Shown here: positions 5,974 through 8,008 of the stretch, piece after piece
Position numbering within the stretch: position 1 is the stretch's first letter
How the letters are laid out: each line of letters begins with the position of its first letter
Assembly (NCBI GenBank): GCA_024277515.1
Contig: JAJRVB010000212.1
Span: 1 to 8,008 of the forward strand
Origin: Nitrospirota bacterium
Lineage (GTDB): Bacteria > Nitrospirota > Thermodesulfovibrionia > UBA6902
Length of the DNA: 8,008 nt
Reading direction: 5' to 3'
Position numbers and translations under genes: made by a program
Notes under the pieces: model-generated
What the model was told of the DNA's origin: nothing
What the model saw: the letters and a program-made list of their open reading frames with translations, nothing else
Databases searched by the model: none

Positions 5974-7173
5974 TTATTGAGACTGCCGGTCAAAGATGTC
6001 CTCCAGGACATCAATAAGGTGGTCGATTTCTTTCTCAACTACAATAAGCGGAGGTGTAAACCGGAGAACGTTTCCGCTTATACAGTTGATGAGGATACCC
6101 CGCTTGGCACATGCCTCAACAATGGGGCCCCCGTCCCTGGCCAGTTCCAGACCGATCATAAGCCCTGATCCCCGGACCTCAATAATTATCGCAGGGAAAT
6201 CTTTTCTGAGCTTTTCGAGTTTATCAATAAAATACCTGCCCTCGCGCCGGCAGCCGTCAAGCAGAAACCCGTCCTCAAGCAGCATCTCGATAGTAGCGAC
6301 TGCTGCCGCGCATGCAAGGGGATTTCCCCCGAATGTTGAACCATGGCTGCCATGCTTAAATGAGGCGGCTACCGAATCTTTTGCAAGGATGGCCCCTATG
6401 GCGGTCCCGCCTCCAAGGCCCTTTGCAACTGTCATTATATCAGGTTTTATATCGAAATGCTCATACGCAAACAGTCTTCCGGTCCTCCCCATACCGGTCT
6501 GGATTTCATCAAGTATAAGCAGTATTTTATGTTCATCGCATATCTCACGGACCTGTCGGAAGTAGTCATCGGAAGGCATCCGTATGCCGCCTTCTCCCTG
6601 AATCGGTTCGAGCAGCACGGCACATGTTTTTTTTGTGACCGCATCTCGGAGCGCTCCGATGTCATTGAAAGGCACATGCCTGAAACCAGGGAGCAGGGGT
6701 TCAAATCCGGCCTGCAGCTTTTCCTGTCCGGTTGCGCTTAATGCCGCCATGGTCCTGCCATGGAAAGATCCGCGCGCAGTGATGATCTCGTATCTGTCAT
6801 CAGGAAAATGGTCACGAGAATACTTCCTTGCCAGCTTGATCGCGCCCTCAACCGCTTCTGCGCCTGAATTGCAGAAAAACGCCTTGTCAGCAAAAGAGTG
6901 CTCTACCAGGAGCCTCGCAAGATTGATCTGCTGCTCAATGTGAAACAGATTTGAAACATGCAGCAGTCTCTGGGCCTGTTTCTGCAAGGCAATCACTACC
7001 CTGGGATGACAGTGTCCAAGGCAGTTGACAGCGATCCCGCCTATAAAATCGAGATATTCCTTACCGTCGGAACTCCATACCTTCATCCCCCGTCCCTTCC
7101 TCAGGACAATGGGGACACGGTTATACGTGTTCATTAAGTATTTTTTCGATTCATCAATAAGTTTCTTGTCCAT
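5974..7173 (-). CDS. argD: Acetylornithine aminotransferase (class III, PLP-dependent)
   Basis: The enzyme converts N-acetylglutamate 5-semialdehyde and glutamate to N-acetylornithine and 2-oxoglutarate; many ArgD proteins also act as succinyldiaminopimelate aminotransferase in lysine synthesis. The 399-residue length is typical. Visible motifs are GGIAVNCLGHCHP (45-57), the PLP-phosphate loop NSGAEAVEGAIKLAR (102-116), SFHGRT (136-141), EPIQGEGG (189-196), LDEIQTGMGRTG (221-232, with D222 contacting the pyridine nitrogen), and the Schiff-base lysine K251 in TVAKGLGGG. HGSTFGGNPLACAAA (277-291) is also typical. Related ornithine, GABA and succinylornithine aminotransferases share this fold, but the directly adjacent argF supports ArgD. 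It starts at ATG 7173 with no visible Shine-Dalgarno, and a promoter-like sequence lies almost on top of the start, so it may be translated from a very short leader. It is first in the minus-strand operon. Confidence 0.95.
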   Translation of the reverse strand: MDKKLIDESKKYLMNTYNRVPIVLRKGRGMKVWSSDGKEYLDFIGGIAVNCLGHCHPRVVIALQKQAQRLLHVSNLFHIEQQINLARLLVEHSFADKAFFCNSGAEAVEGAIKLARKYSRDHFPDDRYEIITARGSFHGRTMAALSATGQEKLQAGFEPLLPGFRHVPFNDIGALRDAVTKKTCAVLLEPIQGEGGIRMPSDDYFRQVREICDEHKILLILDEIQTGMGRTGRLFAYEHFDIKPDIMTVAKGLGGGTAIGAILAKDSVAASFKHGSHGSTFGGNPLACAAAVATIEMLLEDGFLLDGCRREGRYFIDKLEKLRKDFPAIIIEVRGSGLMIGLELARDGGPIVEACAKRGILINCISGNVLRFTPPLIVVEKEIDHLIDVLEDIFDRQSQ

Positions 7174-7181
7174 AGATTAAG

Positions 7182-7209
7182 AATATAACATAAACAGTTG
7201 AGGTTACAA
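7182..7209 (-). promoter_or_regulatory. Candidate promoter of the argD operon with extended -10
   Basis: Reading the minus strand, TTGTAA (7209-7204) is followed after 16 bases by TATATT (7187-7182), which is preceded by TG at the extended -10 position (TGTTATATT). Transcription would begin near 7175, only a base or two before the argD ATG. No operator of the ArgR type (TGAATxxxxATTCA) is recognisable nearby. Confidence 0.45.
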
Positions 7210-7230
7210 AAGAGAATAGTTTAAATGCCG

Positions 7231-7364
7231 AATGTCAAAGCTCAAATGACAAAAGAATGCCAAAATCCTGATTTCAAAACAGCACATGCTCGCAGATTAA
7301 ATATTAATAAAGAACCGTCTCTTGTCATATTTGTTTTTATATCCGGATTTTGACATTTGAGATT
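7231..7364. repeat. Degenerate heptad repeat and imperfect inverted repeat in the divergent promoter region
   Basis: Bases 7231-7272 can be read as 7-base units (AATGTCA, AAGCTCA, AATGACA, AAAGAAT, GCCAAAA, TCCTGAT). An inverted, shorter copy lies at 7345-7361, whose reverse complement CTCAAATGTCAAAATCC matches CTCAAATG at 7241-7248 plus CCAAAATCC at 7260-7268. A further inverted match joins 7242-7257 with 7317-7333. The right arm contains the TTGACA of the rightward promoter. The whole 309-base gap 7174-7482 holds no credible gene. Confidence 0.6.
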
Positions 7365-7380
7365 ATTTTTTCGCTATAAT
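7350..7380 (+). promoter_or_regulatory. Sigma-70-type promoter of the sugar dehydrogenase-like gene
   Basis: Perfect consensus boxes TTGACA (7350-7355) and TATAAT (7375-7380) are separated by 19 bases, a little longer than the preferred 17. Transcription would start near 7387, giving a leader of about 95 bases before the ATG. The leader shows no structure I can identify as a riboswitch. Confidence 0.6.
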
Positions 7381-7468
7381 TAAGTGCCGGTGCATTGTCC
7401 CGGGTTAAAGAATTGCAGGTAAGAGGCCGTTATATTTACTAATAATCGATTGAAAACCAGAAATCATC

Positions 7469-7475
7469 AAGGAGA
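7469..7475 (+). promoter_or_regulatory. Ribosome binding site of the sugar dehydrogenase-like gene
   Basis: AAGGAGA lies 7 bases before the ATG at 7483, an ideal Shine-Dalgarno arrangement, and it fixes the start of this gene. Confidence 0.85.
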
Positions 7476-7482
7476 CCATCAC

Positions 7483-8008
7483 ATGAGTATTGCATATTCA
7501 GTAAGTCCGGATGGAGAAAAGTTCCCGATACCCTCAAAAGAAGACCACAAGAAAGAATTTTCACGCCTGAAAAGAGAGATCACAAGACAGAAGAAACTGA
7601 ACCGTGAGATAGTTGTTGTAATGGGAGTCGGATTTGTTGGCGCTGCCATGGCAGCGGTAGTCGCGGATGCAGCAGACAAAAAGGGCAATCCGACCAAGTT
7701 TGTAATAGGTATGCAGAGGCCGAGTCCGCGAAGCTTCTGGAAAATACCGATACTCAACCGGGGCATATCTCCGGTGATATCCGAGGACAAAGAGCTTGCG
7801 CCCATGATAGCAAGATGTGTCCTGGAGAAGAAAAATCTCACGGCAACGTATATATATGATGTATTGTCTCTTGCGGATGCGGTGGTAGTGGACATACAGT
7901 GTGACTATCAGAAAGACGCCCTCGGCAATGTGCGTGAAGGCCGTGCCGAGATGACCCCTCTGGAGGAGTCGCTGGCCATTATGGCGGAACACATTTCTCC
8001 GGATGCCC
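7483..8008 (+). CDS. Nucleotide-sugar dehydrogenase-like protein, N-terminal part only
   Basis: An open frame from ATG 7483 reaches the end of the window (175 full codons), so the C-terminal part is missing. Residues 1-42 are a charged extension without signal peptide. A Rossmann motif follows: EIVVVMGVGFVGAAMA (42-57), with GxGxxG at G48, G50, G53. LNRGISPVISEDKEL (91-105) and NLTATYIYDVLSLADAVVVD (118-137) match the layout of the UDP-glucose/GDP-mannose dehydrogenase N-terminal domain, whose members oxidise the C6 hydroxyl of nucleotide sugars to a uronic acid with NAD. Two positions are atypical: the acidic residue expected at the end of beta-2 (VIGVD in classic members) is Q78 here (VIGMQ), and the usual VxTP segment reads VDIQCDYQ (136-143). 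It therefore belongs to a divergent branch and the sugar cannot be named. It is divergent from the arginine operon and probably opens a polysaccharide or glycosylation locus to the right. Confidence 0.78.
   Translation, partial: MSIAYSVSPDGEKFPIPSKEDHKKEFSRLKREITRQKKLNREIVVVMGVGFVGAAMAAVVADAADKKGNPTKFVIGMQRPSPRSFWKIPILNRGISPVISEDKELAPMIARCVLEKKNLTATYIYDVLSLADAVVVDIQCDYQKDALGNVREGRAEMTPLEESLAIMAEHISPDA

Noticed and set aside
5996..6565. 189-codon plus-strand open frame
   Set aside because: It is antisense to argD and its serine/isoleucine/proline-rich translation resembles no protein I know.
7174..7482. ArgR operator or a riboswitch in the divergent region
   Set aside because: No TGAATxxxxATTCA-type palindrome is found, and the leader 7387-7482 lacks any conserved riboswitch core I can recognise.
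7479..7992. Two minus-strand open frames of 138 and 143 codons
   Set aside because: Both overlap the sugar dehydrogenase-like gene, which has a strong ribosome site and a Rossmann motif on the plus strand.

Overview
The window looks like ordinary bacterial chromosome of moderate G+C, estimated by eye at just under 50%. It is gene-dense, with compact minus-strand genes separated by gaps of 14 to 84 bases. Gene content (arginine synthesis, cofactor-independent phosphoglycerate mutase, a ComF-type protein, a radical SAM/DUF2344 fusion) fits a free-living Gram-negative-type bacterium. The scattered 7-base repeat tracts remind me of Nitrospirota and related environmental genomes. That placement is from memory and is tentative; no rRNA or marker gene is present to settle it.

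Six genes run on the minus strand, in transcription order: argD (acetylornithine aminotransferase, 7173-5974), argF (ornithine carbamoyltransferase, 5953-5048), gpmI (phosphoglycerate mutase, 5033-3498), a ComF-family phosphoribosyltransferase (3417-2719), a 64-residue cysteine-containing protein of unknown function (2664-2470), and a large radical SAM protein fused to DUF2344 (2385 to beyond base 1, C-terminus cut off). argD-argF-gpmI are 20 and 14 bases apart and are almost certainly one operon. The 80-84 base gaps further on leave room for internal control.

Bases 7174-7482 form a divergent promoter region. To its right, one plus-strand gene (7483 to beyond the window end) encodes the N-terminal part of a divergent nucleotide-sugar dehydrogenase-like protein. 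It has a consensus -35/-10 pair and a good ribosome binding site. This probably starts a separate surface-polysaccharide locus.

The genes give glutamate-semialdehyde to citrulline steps of arginine synthesis (ArgD, ArgF) plus one glycolytic step; no argG, argH or argR is visible. I see no new defence or mobile system. The most unusual signal is a set of 7-base-period repeat tracts at three places: inside the radical SAM gene (next to a perfect 13-bp hairpin), between gpmI and comF (where it supplies the last codons and stop of gpmI), and in the divergent promoter region (where it supplies a -35 box). The second is the atypical cofactor pocket of the sugar dehydrogenase-like protein.
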